This document shows positions 8,960 to 17,912 of a stretch of DNA of 64,000 bases, piece by piece. How positions within the stretch are numbered: position 1 is the first letter of the stretch; each line of letters opens with the position of its first letter. The notes beneath the pieces were generated by a model. It searched no databases. It was given only the letters and a program-made list of their open reading frames with translations, and had not been told where the DNA came from. The position numbers were made by a program, and so were the translations under genes. This stretch comes from Nocardioides sp. GY 10127 (GTDB lineage: Bacteria; Actinomycetota; Actinomycetes; Propionibacteriales; Nocardioidaceae), in NCBI RefSeq assembly GCF_004919085.1, contig NZ_STGL01000006.1, positions 124,001-188,000 on the forward strand, written 5' to 3'.

Positions 8960-10501
8960 GTGAGAACAACCGTGCATCCACCTCGCCATCAGGCGTCGGG
9001 CTCCCCCCAGGAGCCCGCCGCCGGACCAGCTCAAAGACGAGCCGGCCAGGGGCAGGACAAGCCGCAGCAGAAGCGCCGCCGCGGCCGCCCTCCCCAGATG
9101 CCGGACGACCACACACCCCTCACCTCGGTGGGGATCGACGCCACCACGCGGTCCGCGTGGCTGCTCGCCGCGTCACGGAGCCTCCACCCGGACGGTGCCG
9201 TGGCCGAACGAGGAGCCTTCACGCAGGCCGTGGTGGACCTCGGCGTGCCGGCCGACCTCAGCCGCATGTCGCGGTGGGAGTCGGGCCAGCTGCCGGTCTC
9301 GGACCGGCTGCTCGGCGCGTACGAGTCGATCCTGTCCACGCCGCCCCTGGCGCTGCGGGGGCTCACCCGCCTGCTCCGGCGGCACGAGGGCGCCCACGGG
9401 CACCCCGAGGTCCGACACCAGGGCGGGGAGCCCCGGCCGGACGTCGCGGGCCAGCTCATCGAGGGCGTCCTGGCCACCGACGAGATCACCGGCAGCGACT
9501 GGCTGGCGCTCTCGCTCGAGCTCGAGCGGTTCGACTTCGTCTTCCTGCGTGACGACGACTGGCGGGCGCTGTGCCTGCGGCTCGTCGAGGAGACGGTCCG
9601 CACCCGCGGGCTCGACCAGGCCCTGCGCTACGAGGCGCTGGCCACCCTGGTCACCTCGCCGGTGAGCCGCCGCCACGTCATGCACTCGCTGGGCATCTGG
9701 GTCACGGCGGCCGACTGCGGCTCGGTCGGTCCGCTGCTCTCGCTGCTGACCCTCGTCCCGGACCCCGCCGCCGGCCGCCTCGTCACCCGCCTCCTGGACG
9801 ACGGCCGCCCGGCCATCGCCGGGGCGGCCATGGACGTCGTGGCCGACCTCGTGGCCCGCGAGCAGCTCGACCTGGTCGGGCTCAAGGTCGCCGAGCAGCA
9901 CGCCCTCCGCGGGCTGCTCGACGAGCGGGTGGCGGGCTCCCCCGAGCTGCTGAACCTGCTCGCGGCGCTGCCCACCGAGTCGTTCAGCAAGGCGCTCGAG
10001 CCCGTCCGCACCCACTGGATGCGCACGTGGGCCCTGGCCGGTCGCGAGACGCGGATGCTGATGCCGGTGGAGGTCGGCCGGGCGCTCACGCGGCGCCTCG
10101 CCACCGACGTCCAGGCGGCCACGCCCAGCCCGTACGCGGCGGAGAACGACGCCATGCTCCAGCGGCTGCTCACCGAGACGCTGTTCCACGTCTCCAGCCA
10201 GCGTCGGCGCGTGGCCGGGTGGCTCGTGGCCAGCAGCCCCTACGGCCCGGCGGCCTGCGACCTGCTGCACGAGCTCGCCGTGACCAGCCACGACCCCGTC
10301 CGCGAGCGCGCGGTCGAGGCCCTCTGGCTCGTCGCGACCCCGGAGAGCGCCCTGGGCGAGGCACCCGTCCCCACCCGCGCCTCCGGGCCGTCGGCGGCGA
10401 TGCTCACCGCCCCGCCCGCCGGCCTCGAGGGCCGCTGGTGGCGGGGGCTGGGAGGCACCGTCGTCGACAGCCTCCGCCCCCGCCTGGTCCAGGTGGGGTG
10501 A
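8960..10501 (+). CDS. AT-hook/HTH-type DNA-binding protein
   Basis: A 513-residue protein. A disordered, basic N-terminus (about 1-50) carries the AT-hook core RRRGRPP. Residues about 65-125 look like a helix-turn-helix of XRE type (LSRMSRWESGQLPVSDRLL). The remainder is helical, Leu/Ala/Arg-rich and HEAT-like, with no known domain recognised. It is transcribed away from the surface-protein gene across a shared promoter region, so it may control that gene and itself. The GTG start has only a weak agaag ribosome site; a later GTG at 8972 is possible. It ends in a tandem duplication covering the stop codon (10493-10514). Confidence 0.7.
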   Translation: MRTTVHPPRHQASGSPQEPAAGPAQRRAGQGQDKPQQKRRRGRPPQMPDDHTPLTSVGIDATTRSAWLLAASRSLHPDGAVAERGAFTQAVVDLGVPADLSRMSRWESGQLPVSDRLLGAYESILSTPPLALRGLTRLLRRHEGAHGHPEVRHQGGEPRPDVAGQLIEGVLATDEITGSDWLALSLELERFDFVFLRDDDWRALCLRLVEETVRTRGLDQALRYEALATLVTSPVSRRHVMHSLGIWVTAADCGSVGPLLSLLTLVPDPAAGRLVTRLLDDGRPAIAGAAMDVVADLVAREQLDLVGLKVAEQHALRGLLDERVAGSPELLNLLAALPTESFSKALEPVRTHWMRTWALAGRETRMLMPVEVGRALTRRLATDVQAATPSPYAAENDAMLQRLLTETLFHVSSQRRRVAGWLVASSPYGPAACDLLHELAVTSHDPVRERAVEALWLVATPESALGEAPVPTRASGPSAAMLTAPPAGLEGRWWRGLGGTVVDSLRPRLVQVG

Positions 10502-10514
10502 GCGTGGGGTGAGC
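10493..10514. repeat. 11-bp duplication covering a stop codon
   Basis: Two perfect adjacent copies of gtggggtgagc. The first contains the TGA stop of the AT-hook protein. Confidence 0.7.
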
Positions 10515-10516
10515 GC

Positions 10517-10568
10517 CCGCCGGCGTCCTCGCGAAGGCCTCAGGCCTTGGCCACGAGGACGCCGGCGG
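10517..10568. terminator. Bidirectional terminator at the end of ileS
   Basis: A perfect 15-bp inverted repeat (10517-10531 with 10554-10568) encloses a second palindrome, AAGGCCT-C-AGGCCTT (10534-10548). The ileS stop codon lies in the inner palindrome, and the right arm is ileS coding sequence. It separates two convergent genes. Confidence 0.7.
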
Positions 10569-13500
10569 TCTCGCCGTCGCCCACGGTGACCTCGCCGGAG
10601 CCCGCGGGGGCCTCGGCGGCGACCTCGAAGGACGTCGCGAGCGTCTCGCTGGTGAGCAGGTCGGCGTGCGCCGTGGCGGCCGCCTGCACCGCCGCGCCGC
10701 CCGAGACCGTGAGGGCGATCCGGTCCGAGACGTCCAGGCCCGCGTCGCGGCGCGCCTGCTGGACCGCCCGCACCAGGTCGCGCGCCAGGCCCTCGGCGGC
10801 CAGAGCCTCGGTCACCGTGGTGTCGAGGACGACGAAGCCGCCGGCCGGCAGCACGCCGACCGCGACGCCCTCGTCCGCCGAGCCCGCGACGGTCTCGAGG
10901 CTGTACTCGCCCTCGACCAGCGCAATGCCGCCGGCCGTGACGACGCCCTCGGCGTCCACGGACCAGTCGCCCGACTTCGAGCCCTTGATCGCCTGCTGCA
11001 CCTGCTTGCCCAGGCGCGGGCCGGCCGCCCGCGCGTTGACGCTGAGGCGCTGCTCCACGCCGTACGCGGCCGCCTCGTCGGCGTCCGCGGCGAGCAGGCG
11101 GACCTCCTTCACGTTCACCTCGTCGGCGACGATGCCGGTGAAGTCCGCGAGCGCGCTCGGGTCCGGCACGACGACGACCAGCGAGGAGAGCGGCAGGCGC
11201 GTGCGGTGGCCGGCGGCCTTGCGCAGCGCCGAGGTGGCCGAGCAGACCTCGCGGACGGTGTCCATCGCGGCGACCAGGCCGTCGTCGGCCGGCAGGTCCT
11301 CCACCGACGGGAAGTCGGTGAGGTGCACGGACCGGCCGCCGGTCAGCCCGCGCCAGACCTCCTCGGTCACCAGCGGCATGAGCGGCGCCGCGACCCGGCA
11401 CACCGTCTCCAGGGCGGTGTAGAGGGTGTCGAACGCGGCCGTGTCGTCGTCCCAGAACCGGTCGCGGCTGCGCCGGATGTACCAGTTCGTGAGGACGTCG
11501 AGGAACGACCGCACCGCGTCGCACGCCTCCGAGACGGCGTAGGTGTCCATCGCCTCGGTCGTCTCGGCCACGAGGTCGCGGCACTTGGCCAGCAGGTACC
11601 GGTCGAGCGGGTCCGTGGACGCCGTCGACGCACTCGCCTCGTGCCCCGCGCCGCCGTTCGCGGCGTTGGCGTAGAGGGTGAAGAAGTACCAGCTGCTCCA
11701 CAGCGGCATGAGGACCTGGCGCACCGAGTCGCGGATGCCCTGCTCGGTGACGATGAGGTTGCCGCCGCGCAGGATCGGGCTCGACATGAGGAACCAGCGC
11801 ATCGCGTCCGCGCCGTCCCGGTCGAAGACCTCCGAGACGTCCGGGTAGTTGCGCAGCGACTTGCTCATCTTGTTGCCGTCGCTGCCCAGGACGATGCCGT
11901 GGCTGATGCAGTTGCTGAACGCCGGCTTGCCGAACAGCGCCGTGGCCAGGATGTGCAGCGTGTAGAACCAGCCGCGGGTCTGGCCGATGTACTCGACGAT
12001 GAAGTCCGCCGGGAAGTGGCCCTTCGTGGCCGAGGTGCCGTCGAACCAGTCGGCGTTCTCGAACGGGTAGTGCACCTGGGCGTAGCTCATCGAGCCCGAG
12101 TCGAACCACACGTCCAGCACGTCGGTGACGCGGCGCATCGTGCTCTTGCCGGTCGGGTCGTCGGGGTTGGGCCGGGTGAGCTGGTCGACGAACGGCCGGT
12201 GCAGGTCCGGGTTGCCGTCGGCGTCGCGCGGGAGCTCGCCGAAGTCGGCCTCGAGCTCGGCGAAGGAGCCGTAGACGTCCAGGCGCGGGTAGGCCGGGTC
12301 GTCCGACTTCCACACCGGCACCGGGGAGCCCCAGAAGCGGTTGCGGGTGATCGACCAGTCGCGGGCGTTGGCCAGCCACTTGCCGAACTGGCCGTCCTGG
12401 ATGTGGTTCGGCACCCAGTTGATCTGCTGGTTGTTGGCCAGCATCTGGTCCTTGATCGCCGTGACCGAGACGAACCAGGACGAGACGCCCTTGTAGATCA
12501 GCGGCTGGCGGCAGCGCCAGCAGTGCGGGTAGCTGTGGTCGTAGGTCTCGCGGCGCAGCAGGATGGTGCCGGGCGTGACGGCGCCGGTCTCGCCGGAGGC
12601 CCCACCGAGGGCACGGGTGGCGGCCTTGAGGTGGTCGATGACGTGCGGGTTGGCGTCGAAGACGAGCATCCCGGCGTAGTCGAGGACGGGCGCGGTGAAC
12701 CGGCCGTCCTTGCCGACCGGCATGACGGCCTCGATGCCCTCGCGGTCGGTGACCTCCTTGTCGACCTCACCGAACGCGCCGGCGGTGTGGACGAGGCCCA
12801 CACCGTCGGTGGTGGTCACGGCGTCGTCGGCGGCCACGACCCGGAACGCGTTCTCGTGGCCCGCGTAGTAGGAGAACGGCGGCTCGTAGGTCCGGCCGAG
12901 CAGCTGGGCGCCGGTGTAGCGACCGAGGACGGTCGGCTCCTCGGCGTCCGGGAAGAGCTCCTTCTTGTAGGAGCCCAGGCGGGCCTCCGCGATGACGTAC
13001 TTGGCGGTGACGTCGGTGCCGGGCACCCCGGCCTCGACCACGACGTAGTCGATCTCGGTGCCGACCATGACGGCCAGGTGGCTGGGGAGGGTCCACGGCG
13101 TGGTGGTCCACACGAGCAGGTGGGCGCCGTCGAGCACCTCGTCCTCGCCGGTGGAGTGCAGCTGCAGGCCGACGGTGACCGCCGGGTCCTGCCGGTTCTG
13201 GTAGACGTCGTCGTCCATCCGCAGCTCGTGGTTCGACAGCGGCGTCTCGTCCTGCCAGCAGTACGGCAGCACGCGGAAGCCCTCGTAGACCAGGCCCTTG
13301 TCGTGCAGGGACTTGAACGCCCAGATGACCGACTCCATGTACTCGGGGTTCATGGTCCGGTAGTCGTTGTCGAAGTCGACCCAGCGCGCCTGTCGGGTGA
13401 CGTACTCGCGCCACTCGCCGGTGTACTTCATGACGGACTCGCGGCAGGCGGCGTTGAACTTCTCGATGCCCAGCTCGACGATCTCGTCGGTGGTCTTGAT

Positions 13501-13857
13501 GCCGTTGAGGCGCATCGCCTCGAGCTCGGCGGGCAGGCCGTGGGTGTCCCAGCCGAAGCGGCGCTCGACCCGCTTGCCGCGCATCGTCTGGTAGCGCGGC
13601 ACCAGGTCCTTCACGTAGCCGGTGAGGAGGTGGCCGTAGTGCGGCAGGCCGTTGGCGAAGGGCGGGCCGTCGTAGAAGACGAACTCGTTGCTGCCGTCGG
13701 CGCCGGGGTCGCGGGCCTCCACGGAGGCGCGGAACGTCCCGTCGGCCTCCCAGTAGGCGAGCACCTTCTCCTCGATGCCCGGGAAGCGCGGGGAGGAGGG
13801 GACGCCGGCGGAGCCGTCTGCGTCGCCGGCGGTCGAGACCTTGGGGTAGGTCGCCAT
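10540..13857 (-). CDS. ileS: Isoleucyl-tRNA synthetase, type II
   Basis: Class I synthetase that charges tRNA-Ile in the cytosol, 1105 residues. HIGH appears as HYGH within [16 protein letters not shown] and KMSKS within [12 protein letters not shown]; an editing (CP1) domain lies between them. The motif GWDTHGLP (rather than GWDCHGLP), and the lack of a C-terminal zinc finger, place it with the eukaryote-like type II enzymes, many of which resist mupirocin; resistance here is inference. The ATG follows aggag with good spacing. The gene is preceded by a T-box that should tie its translation to tRNA-Ile charging. Confidence 0.97.
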   Translation of the reverse strand: MATYPKVSTAGDADGSAGVPSSPRFPGIEEKVLAYWEADGTFRASVEARDPGADGSNEFVFYDGPPFANGLPHYGHLLTGYVKDLVPRYQTMRGKRVERRFGWDTHGLPAELEAMRLNGIKTTDEIVELGIEKFNAACRESVMKYTGEWREYVTRQARWVDFDNDYRTMNPEYMESVIWAFKSLHDKGLVYEGFRVLPYCWQDETPLSNHELRMDDDVYQNRQDPAVTVGLQLHSTGEDEVLDGAHLLVWTTTPWTLPSHLAVMVGTEIDYVVVEAGVPGTDVTAKYVIAEARLGSYKKELFPDAEEPTVLGRYTGAQLLGRTYEPPFSYYAGHENAFRVVAADDAVTTTDGVGLVHTAGAFGEVDKEVTDREGIEAVMPVGKDGRFTAPVLDYAGMLVFDANPHVIDHLKAATRALGGASGETGAVTPGTILLRRETYDHSYPHCWRCRQPLIYKGVSSWFVSVTAIKDQMLANNQQINWVPNHIQDGQFGKWLANARDWSITRNRFWGSPVPVWKSDDPAYPRLDVYGSFAELEADFGELPRDADGNPDLHRPFVDQLTRPNPDDPTGKSTMRRVTDVLDVWFDSGSMSYAQVHYPFENADWFDGTSATKGHFPADFIVEYIGQTRGWFYTLHILATALFGKPAFSNCISHGIVLGSDGNKMSKSLRNYPDVSEVFDRDGADAMRWFLMSSPILRGGNLIVTEQGIRDSVRQVLMPLWSSWYFFTLYANAANGGAGHEASASTASTDPLDRYLLAKCRDLVAETTEAMDTYAVSEACDAVRSFLDVLTNWYIRRSRDRFWDDDTAAFDTLYTALETVCRVAAPLMPLVTEEVWRGLTGGRSVHLTDFPSVEDLPADDGLVAAMDTVREVCSATSALRKAAGHRTRLPLSSLVVVVPDPSALADFTGIVADEVNVKEVRLLAADADEAAAYGVEQRLSVNARAAGPRLGKQVQQAIKGSKSGDWSVDAEGVVTAGGIALVEGEYSLETVAGSADEGVAVGVLPAGGFVVLDTTVTEALAAEGLARDLVRAVQQARRDAGLDVSDRIALTVSGGAAVQAAATAHADLLTSETLATSFEVAAEAPAGSGEVTVGDGETAGVLVAKA

Positions 13858-13869
13858 GAGGTGAGCTCC

Positions 13870-14106
13870 TGGGAGGTGCGGGTGGGTGTCGTGGGTCCTG
13901 CCTCACGAGGACGACGTCCACCCGCCGTGCTCGGCGCGGGACCCCGCGGTACCACCTCGCTTGCCACCCCGGTGCTGCTGGGAGCGGCCGCTCGTTCTCG
14001 GCTGTGACGGGCCCACCCGTCCGGTTCTACTGGGCGGGCACGCGACCCGCTGTTCTTCCGGAGGCTCGCCGCTGATGACGGCTCGAACGCCTGTGGGGTC
14101 GATGGT
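13870..14106 (-). promoter_or_regulatory. Ultrashort translational T-box riboswitch of ileS
   Basis: The minus-strand leader contains the T-box core AGGTGGTACCGCG (13945-13957) about 90 nt upstream of the ileS ATG. Further 5' is a short Stem I with the isoleucine specifier codon AUC inside GTCATCAGC (14074-14076). The short Stem I and the lack of a terminator before the gene match the actinobacterial ileS T-boxes that bind tRNA-Ile and act by exposing the ribosome site (aggag, next to the start). Uncharged tRNA-Ile should switch translation on. Confidence 0.9.
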
Positions 14107-14174
14107 AGCCACGCGACCCCGCCAGGGGTAAACGGGATTGCGCGCGCCCCGCCCGCCGGGGTGGGGTGGGACGC

Positions 14175-14588
14175 ATGACCGGACTGTGGCTCCCGCCCGA
14201 GGACGACCCCCGACAGGCCCTGCCCCAGGAGCGCGGCGAGAAGCCGACCGTCCTGGGCTACCTCGCCCACTACCGGCTGACGCTGCGGCTGAAGTGCGCG
14301 GAGCTCTCCCCCGCCCAGCTCGCCACGCGGTCCGTGCCGCCCTCGTCGATGTCGCTGCTGGGGCTGGTGCGCCACCTGGCCCGGGTCGAGCACCACTGGG
14401 CCCGGCGCTGCGTCGAGGGCCACGAGGACCTCCCGCGGCTCTACCGCACCGAGGAGCAGCCCGACCTGGACTTCGACGGGGTGGAGCCGACGTCCGCGTG
14501 CGTGGCCGATGCCTGGGCCGCCTGGGAGCGGGAGGTCGCCCATGCCGACCTGCTGCGCGAGTGCCTGGACGGGCGGACGGGGGTCTAG
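14175..14588 (+). CDS. DinB/DUF664-family protein with internal deletion
   Basis: A 137-residue member of the DUF664 branch of the DinB/YfiT helical metalloenzyme superfamily. The N-terminal part is typical (YRLTLRLKCAEL, SSMSLLGLVRHLARVEHHW, containing the first metal His). The protein then passes directly from AAWEREVA to HADLLRECLDGRTG. Normal family members have about 40-50 residues between these points, including the LVHMIEEYARHNG-type segment with a metal His. The frame is preserved, so this looks like an in-frame internal deletion and the product may be inactive. The ATG giving MTGLW is preferred to an in-frame ATG 9 nt upstream. It is convergent with the AAA gene. Confidence 0.7.
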   Translation: MTGLWLPPEDDPRQALPQERGEKPTVLGYLAHYRLTLRLKCAELSPAQLATRSVPPSSMSLLGLVRHLARVEHHWARRCVEGHEDLPRLYRTEEQPDLDFDGVEPTSACVADAWAAWEREVAHADLLRECLDGRTGV

Positions 14589-14604
14589 AGCTCAGGCCGG
14601 CGGA

Positions 14605-15588
14605 TCAGGCCGGCAGCGTCGACGGCCCCGGGGCCAGCGCGACCCCGGCCCGCTCGGCGGCCACCCCGAGGCGCCGCTCGGCCTCGGCGCGCAGCTGCCA
14701 GGGCAGCCGGTGCGCGAGCAGCCGGCCGACCGCGCCGTGCTTGAGCTCCGGCACCTGACCGGGCTCCACGTGCAGCAGCCCACAGGCGATGGCCTCGTCG
14801 AGGCCGTCCCGGCCCACGGCGCTGATCACCAGCGCGAGCGGGGCGTGCGGCCCGGCGACGAGCACGACGGCCAGCGCGGTGCGGCCGTCGGGCGAGAGCC
14901 GGTCGACGCGGGCCATCACGGCGCTCTCCAGCACGGCGGCGAAGGCGGGGGCCAGGGTCGCCGGGTCCGGCACCTCCTTGGCGAGGTGGACGAGCGGCTC
15001 GATCTCCGGCAGGTCCAGCAGGGCCGCCAGGCGACCCGGGTTGCCGACGCTCGCGCGGTGCAGGCACGAGACCGGGCCACCGCCCGGCTCCAGCGCCTCG
15101 CCGAGCGCGGCCGAGGCCATGTGGGCGACCGCGTCGCGGCCGAGCCCGGGCAGGTCGAGCACGGTCGCAGCCGGGTCCTCGGACACCAGGGGGACGTCCT
15201 CGTGGGCGCCGAGCACGAGCGAGACGCCGGAGAGCCGCGCGACGTCCGCGAGCCGCTGGAGCTCCTCGGGGGTGCAGCGGTCCGCGTCGTCCACGACGAG
15301 GTTGTTGCCGCGGCGGATGGAGGGCGGCAGCAGGCCGCCGGCGTCCGCGAGGACCTGCTCGGGGGCCTCCTCGGGCACCCACGGCGACCCCGCACCGGTG
15401 GCCGGGCTGCGGCCGGCGACGCCCAGGCGGCGCGAGACCTCGCGCAGCACGGACGTGACGCCCCCGCCGGCGCGGCCGCGCACCAGCACGGGCCGCCCCT
15501 CGCGTGCGGCGGCCTCGATCCTGGCCAGCTCCCGGTTGCGACCCACCAGCAGGGTCTTCCGGGAGTCGGTGGTGACTCCCGAGATCAC
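14605..15588 (-). CDS. Degenerate AAA/NTPase-domain protein, LuxR-regulator remnant
   Basis: A 327-residue protein resembling the ATPase part of large LuxR (LAL-type) regulators: LLVGRNRELARIEAA, a P-loop region RGRAGGGVTS, Walker B LVVDDADR, then a helical C-terminal region. The P-loop lysine is replaced by valine, and the protein ends before any helix-turn-helix. ATP hydrolysis and DNA binding are therefore both doubtful. The GTG start has an excellent ribosome site (gggggag, 5 nt spacing); upstream codons in the same open frame look non-coding. Function unknown; possibly a regulatory decoy or a decaying gene. Confidence 0.65.
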   Translation of the reverse strand: MISGVTTDSRKTLLVGRNRELARIEAAAREGRPVLVRGRAGGGVTSVLREVSRRLGVAGRSPATGAGSPWVPEEAPEQVLADAGGLLPPSIRRGNNLVVDDADRCTPEELQRLADVARLSGVSLVLGAHEDVPLVSEDPAATVLDLPGLGRDAVAHMASAALGEALEPGGGPVSCLHRASVGNPGRLAALLDLPEIEPLVHLAKEVPDPATLAPAFAAVLESAVMARVDRLSPDGRTALAVVLVAGPHAPLALVISAVGRDGLDEAIACGLLHVEPGQVPELKHGAVGRLLAHRLPWQLRAEAERRLGVAAERAGVALAPGPSTLPA

Positions 15589-15832
15589 GTCGACTCCCCC
15601 GGCCGGTCCCGCCCGGCCCACGTTCGTGGAGCCACCCCCCAGCGGCCCCGTGACCACGAGGGTAAAGCCCCCGGGGGCGTCCGCCAAGGTGCGCCGAGGG
15701 CAAGAACTGTGCAAGAACTGTGAGCACATCTGTACCCCTGGGTGGGGCTCGTGGACCCTGCGGCGGACTCGGGGCCGGACCCTGCGCCGGACCGCGGGGC
15801 GGGCGCCGCGCCGCCCTGTCGGCCGGGCCGCC

Positions 15833-15838
15833 TAGGCT
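15833..15838 (+). promoter_or_regulatory. Leaderless-type -10 box of dapD
   Basis: TAGGCT lies 8 nt upstream of the dapD GTG. There is no ribosome site, so the mRNA probably starts at the start codon. Confidence 0.6.
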
Positions 15839-15846
15839 TGACCCCC

Positions 15847-16812
15847 GTGACCGAGCAGAACGCGACCGAGACCACCACGAGCGCCTGGGGCCACGGCCTG
15901 GCCACCCGCACCGAGGACGGCACCGTCCTCGACGTCTGGTTCCCCGAGCCCCGCCTGGGCGCCATGCCCGCGGACGCCCAGGTGCCCGCCGAGCTCACCG
16001 AGCTGACCGGCGCGGACGACGCCCGACGGGTGCGCCGCGACGTCGTCACCGTCGAGATCGCCGACCTCGCCGCGGCCCCCACCGACACCGCCGACGTGTG
16101 GCTGCGCCTGCACCTGCTCTCGCACCGCCTCGTGGCCCCGCACGGCCAGAACCTCGACGGCATCTTCGGCAAGCTCACCAACGTCGTGTGGACCTCCGCC
16201 GGCCCCTGCTCCGTCGAGGGCTTCGAGCTCACCCGCGCCCGCCTGCGCGCCAAGCACGGCTCCGTCACCGTCTTCGGCGTCGACAAGTTCCCGCGGATGG
16301 TCGACTACGTGATGCCCACCGGCGTCCGGATCGCCGACGCCGACCGCGTCCGCCTCGGCGCCCACCTGGCCGAGGGCACCACCGTCATGCACGAGGGCTT
16401 CGTGAACTTCAACGCCGGCACGCTCGGCGCCTCGATGGTCGAGGGCCGCATCTCCGCGGGCGTCGTGGTCGGCGACGGCTCCGACGTCGGCGGCGGCGCC
16501 TCGATCATGGGGACGCTCTCCGGCGGCGGCAAGCAGGTCATCTCGATCGGCGAGCGCTGCCTCCTCGGCGCCAACGCCGGCCTGGGCATCCCGCTCGGCG
16601 ACGACTGCGTGGTCGAGGCCGGCCTCTACGTCACCGCCGGCACCAAGCTCACCGTCAAGGAGGCCGGCGCCGAGCCGCGCACCGTCAAGGCCCTCGAGCT
16701 CGCGGGCGCCTCGAACGTCCTGTTCCGCCGCAACTCCCTCACCGGTGGCGTCGAGGCCGTCGCGTGGAAGGGCGAGGGCATCGCCCTCAACGCGGACCTG
16801 CACGCCAACTGA
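15847..16812 (+). CDS. dapD: Tetrahydrodipicolinate N-succinyltransferase
   Basis: Transfers succinyl from succinyl-CoA to tetrahydrodipicolinate, the first step of the succinylase branch to meso-diaminopimelate and lysine. The 321-residue protein is the actinobacterial DapD type: an N-terminal domain, then a left-handed beta-helix with hexapeptide periodicity ([53 protein letters not shown]). The GTG start is set by family length and by the TAGGCT box 8 nt upstream; the frame is open further upstream but looks non-coding. A GC hairpin follows the gene. It stands apart from dapE and dapC, which are on the other strand. Confidence 0.95.
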   Translation: MTEQNATETTTSAWGHGLATRTEDGTVLDVWFPEPRLGAMPADAQVPAELTELTGADDARRVRRDVVTVEIADLAAAPTDTADVWLRLHLLSHRLVAPHGQNLDGIFGKLTNVVWTSAGPCSVEGFELTRARLRAKHGSVTVFGVDKFPRMVDYVMPTGVRIADADRVRLGAHLAEGTTVMHEGFVNFNAGTLGASMVEGRISAGVVVGDGSDVGGGASIMGTLSGGGKQVISIGERCLLGANAGLGIPLGDDCVVEAGLYVTAGTKLTVKEAGAEPRTVKALELAGASNVLFRRNSLTGGVEAVAWKGEGIALNADLHAN

Positions 16813-16840
16813 CGCCGGCTGACGCACCGGCTCAGGGCCG

Positions 16841-16867
16841 GGGCGGGCAGCCGATTGGCGCCCGCCC
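16841..16867 (+). terminator. Probable dapD terminator
   Basis: gggcgggc (16841-16848) pairs with gcccgccc (16860-16867) around an 11-nt loop, 29 nt after the dapD stop. There is no T-tract. Confidence 0.5.
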
Positions 16868-16883
16868 TGGTCCGACCCGGACC

Positions 16884-17867
16884 ATGGCCCGCATGAGGAA
16901 GCTGATCGTGGCCGTGGTGGCCCTCGGCCTCCTCGCCGTGGTGGCGACCCTGGGGGTCCGCTCCTTCATCAGCCACGTCGTCAACCCGTTCCTCGCCACC
17001 CCCGAGTGCGTCGCCACCGCCGGTGACGACAGCGTGACGCTCACCCTCGAGCAGGCGCAGAACGCGGCCCTCATCGCCGCCATCTCCGTGGAGCGCGGGC
17101 TCCCCGCCCGGGCCGCCACCATCGCCCTGGCCACCGCCTACCAGGAGTCGAAGCTCTACAACCTCACCACGGGCGACCGGGACTCCCTCGGCCTCTTCCA
17201 GCAGCGCCCGTCCCAGGGCTGGGGCACCGAGGCAGAGGTGCAGAACCCGGCCTACGCCACCAACGCCTTCTACGACGCCCTGGAGCAGGTCGACGGCTGG
17301 CAGGACATGCCCGTCACCGAGGCCGCCCAGGCCGTGCAGCGCTCCGCCTTCCCCGACGCCTACGCCGACCACGAGGCCGACGCCCGCGTGCTGGCCTCGG
17401 CCCTCACCGGCTGGTCGAAGGCCGGATTCACCTGCGTGACCTCCTCCGAGCCGTCCGCGGGCCCCACGAAGCTGCTGGCCACGGGGCTGACGAAGCGGGC
17501 CGACCGGGTCCGCCGCGAGCTCCTCGCCGTCTTCGGCGACGATCTCTCCCTCGGTGGGTTCGAGCCGGGCGGGGTCTCCAGCGGGCACTCGGAGGACTCC
17601 GCGCACTACCAGGGCCGCGCCGTGGACGTGTTCTTCCGTCCGGTCACGAAGGCGAACCGGGCCCACGGCTGGGCGGTCGCGTCCTACCTCGTCGCCCAGG
17701 CCGACCGCCTCGGCATCGCCACCGTCATCTACGACGCCAAGATCTGGACCGCCCGCCGCGACTCCGAGGGCTGGCGCGACTACGACATCGACACCGGGGA
17801 CGCCGATGCGGCCACCCGCCGGGTCCTGCTGCACCGCGACCACGTCCACGTCGACGTCTTCGAGTAG
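16884..17867 (+). CDS. Membrane-anchored two-domain cell-wall hydrolase (predicted)
   Basis: A 327-residue protein with one N-terminal membrane helix (about 6-26). Residues about 50-185 form a lysozyme/transglycosylase-like domain common in actinobacteria (AYQESKLYNL, GDRDSLGLFQQRPSQGWG). Residues about 195-327 look like an M15/ARB_07466-type peptidase domain with SGHSEDSAHYQGRAVDVF and HRDHVHVDVF, which give the H-x(n)-GxAxD and HxH zinc pattern. Together they would cut glycan strands and stem peptides from the outer face of the membrane. Many relatives carry the misleading label heavy-metal transporter. The ATG giving MARMRK is used. Confidence 0.75.
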   Translation: MARMRKLIVAVVALGLLAVVATLGVRSFISHVVNPFLATPECVATAGDDSVTLTLEQAQNAALIAAISVERGLPARAATIALATAYQESKLYNLTTGDRDSLGLFQQRPSQGWGTEAEVQNPAYATNAFYDALEQVDGWQDMPVTEAAQAVQRSAFPDAYADHEADARVLASALTGWSKAGFTCVTSSEPSAGPTKLLATGLTKRADRVRRELLAVFGDDLSLGGFEPGGVSSGHSEDSAHYQGRAVDVFFRPVTKANRAHGWAVASYLVAQADRLGIATVIYDAKIWTARRDSEGWRDYDIDTGDADAATRRVLLHRDHVHVDVFE

Positions 17868-17912
17868 GCGGGTCAGCCGGGCCCGGCGGGTCAGCTAGGC
17901 CGGGCGGGTCAG
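17867..17912. repeat. 18-bp tandem repeat carrying stop codons
   Basis: ggcgggtcag recurs at 17867, 17885 and 17903, an exact 18-bp period. On the minus strand each copy supplies an in-frame stop for the DUF222-HNH gene. Confidence 0.7.

Noticed and set aside
9173..12379. Long minus-strand frame spanning the AT-hook gene and the end of ileS
   Set aside because: It crosses two real genes and a terminator, has no domain, and its residues mirror the real genes in another frame.
10666..14007. A 1113-residue open frame on the plus strand opposite ileS
   Set aside because: It is a shadow of ileS produced by GC-rich third codon positions. The composition is dominated by Arg, Gly, Val and Ala without domains, while ileS on the other strand is unmistakable.
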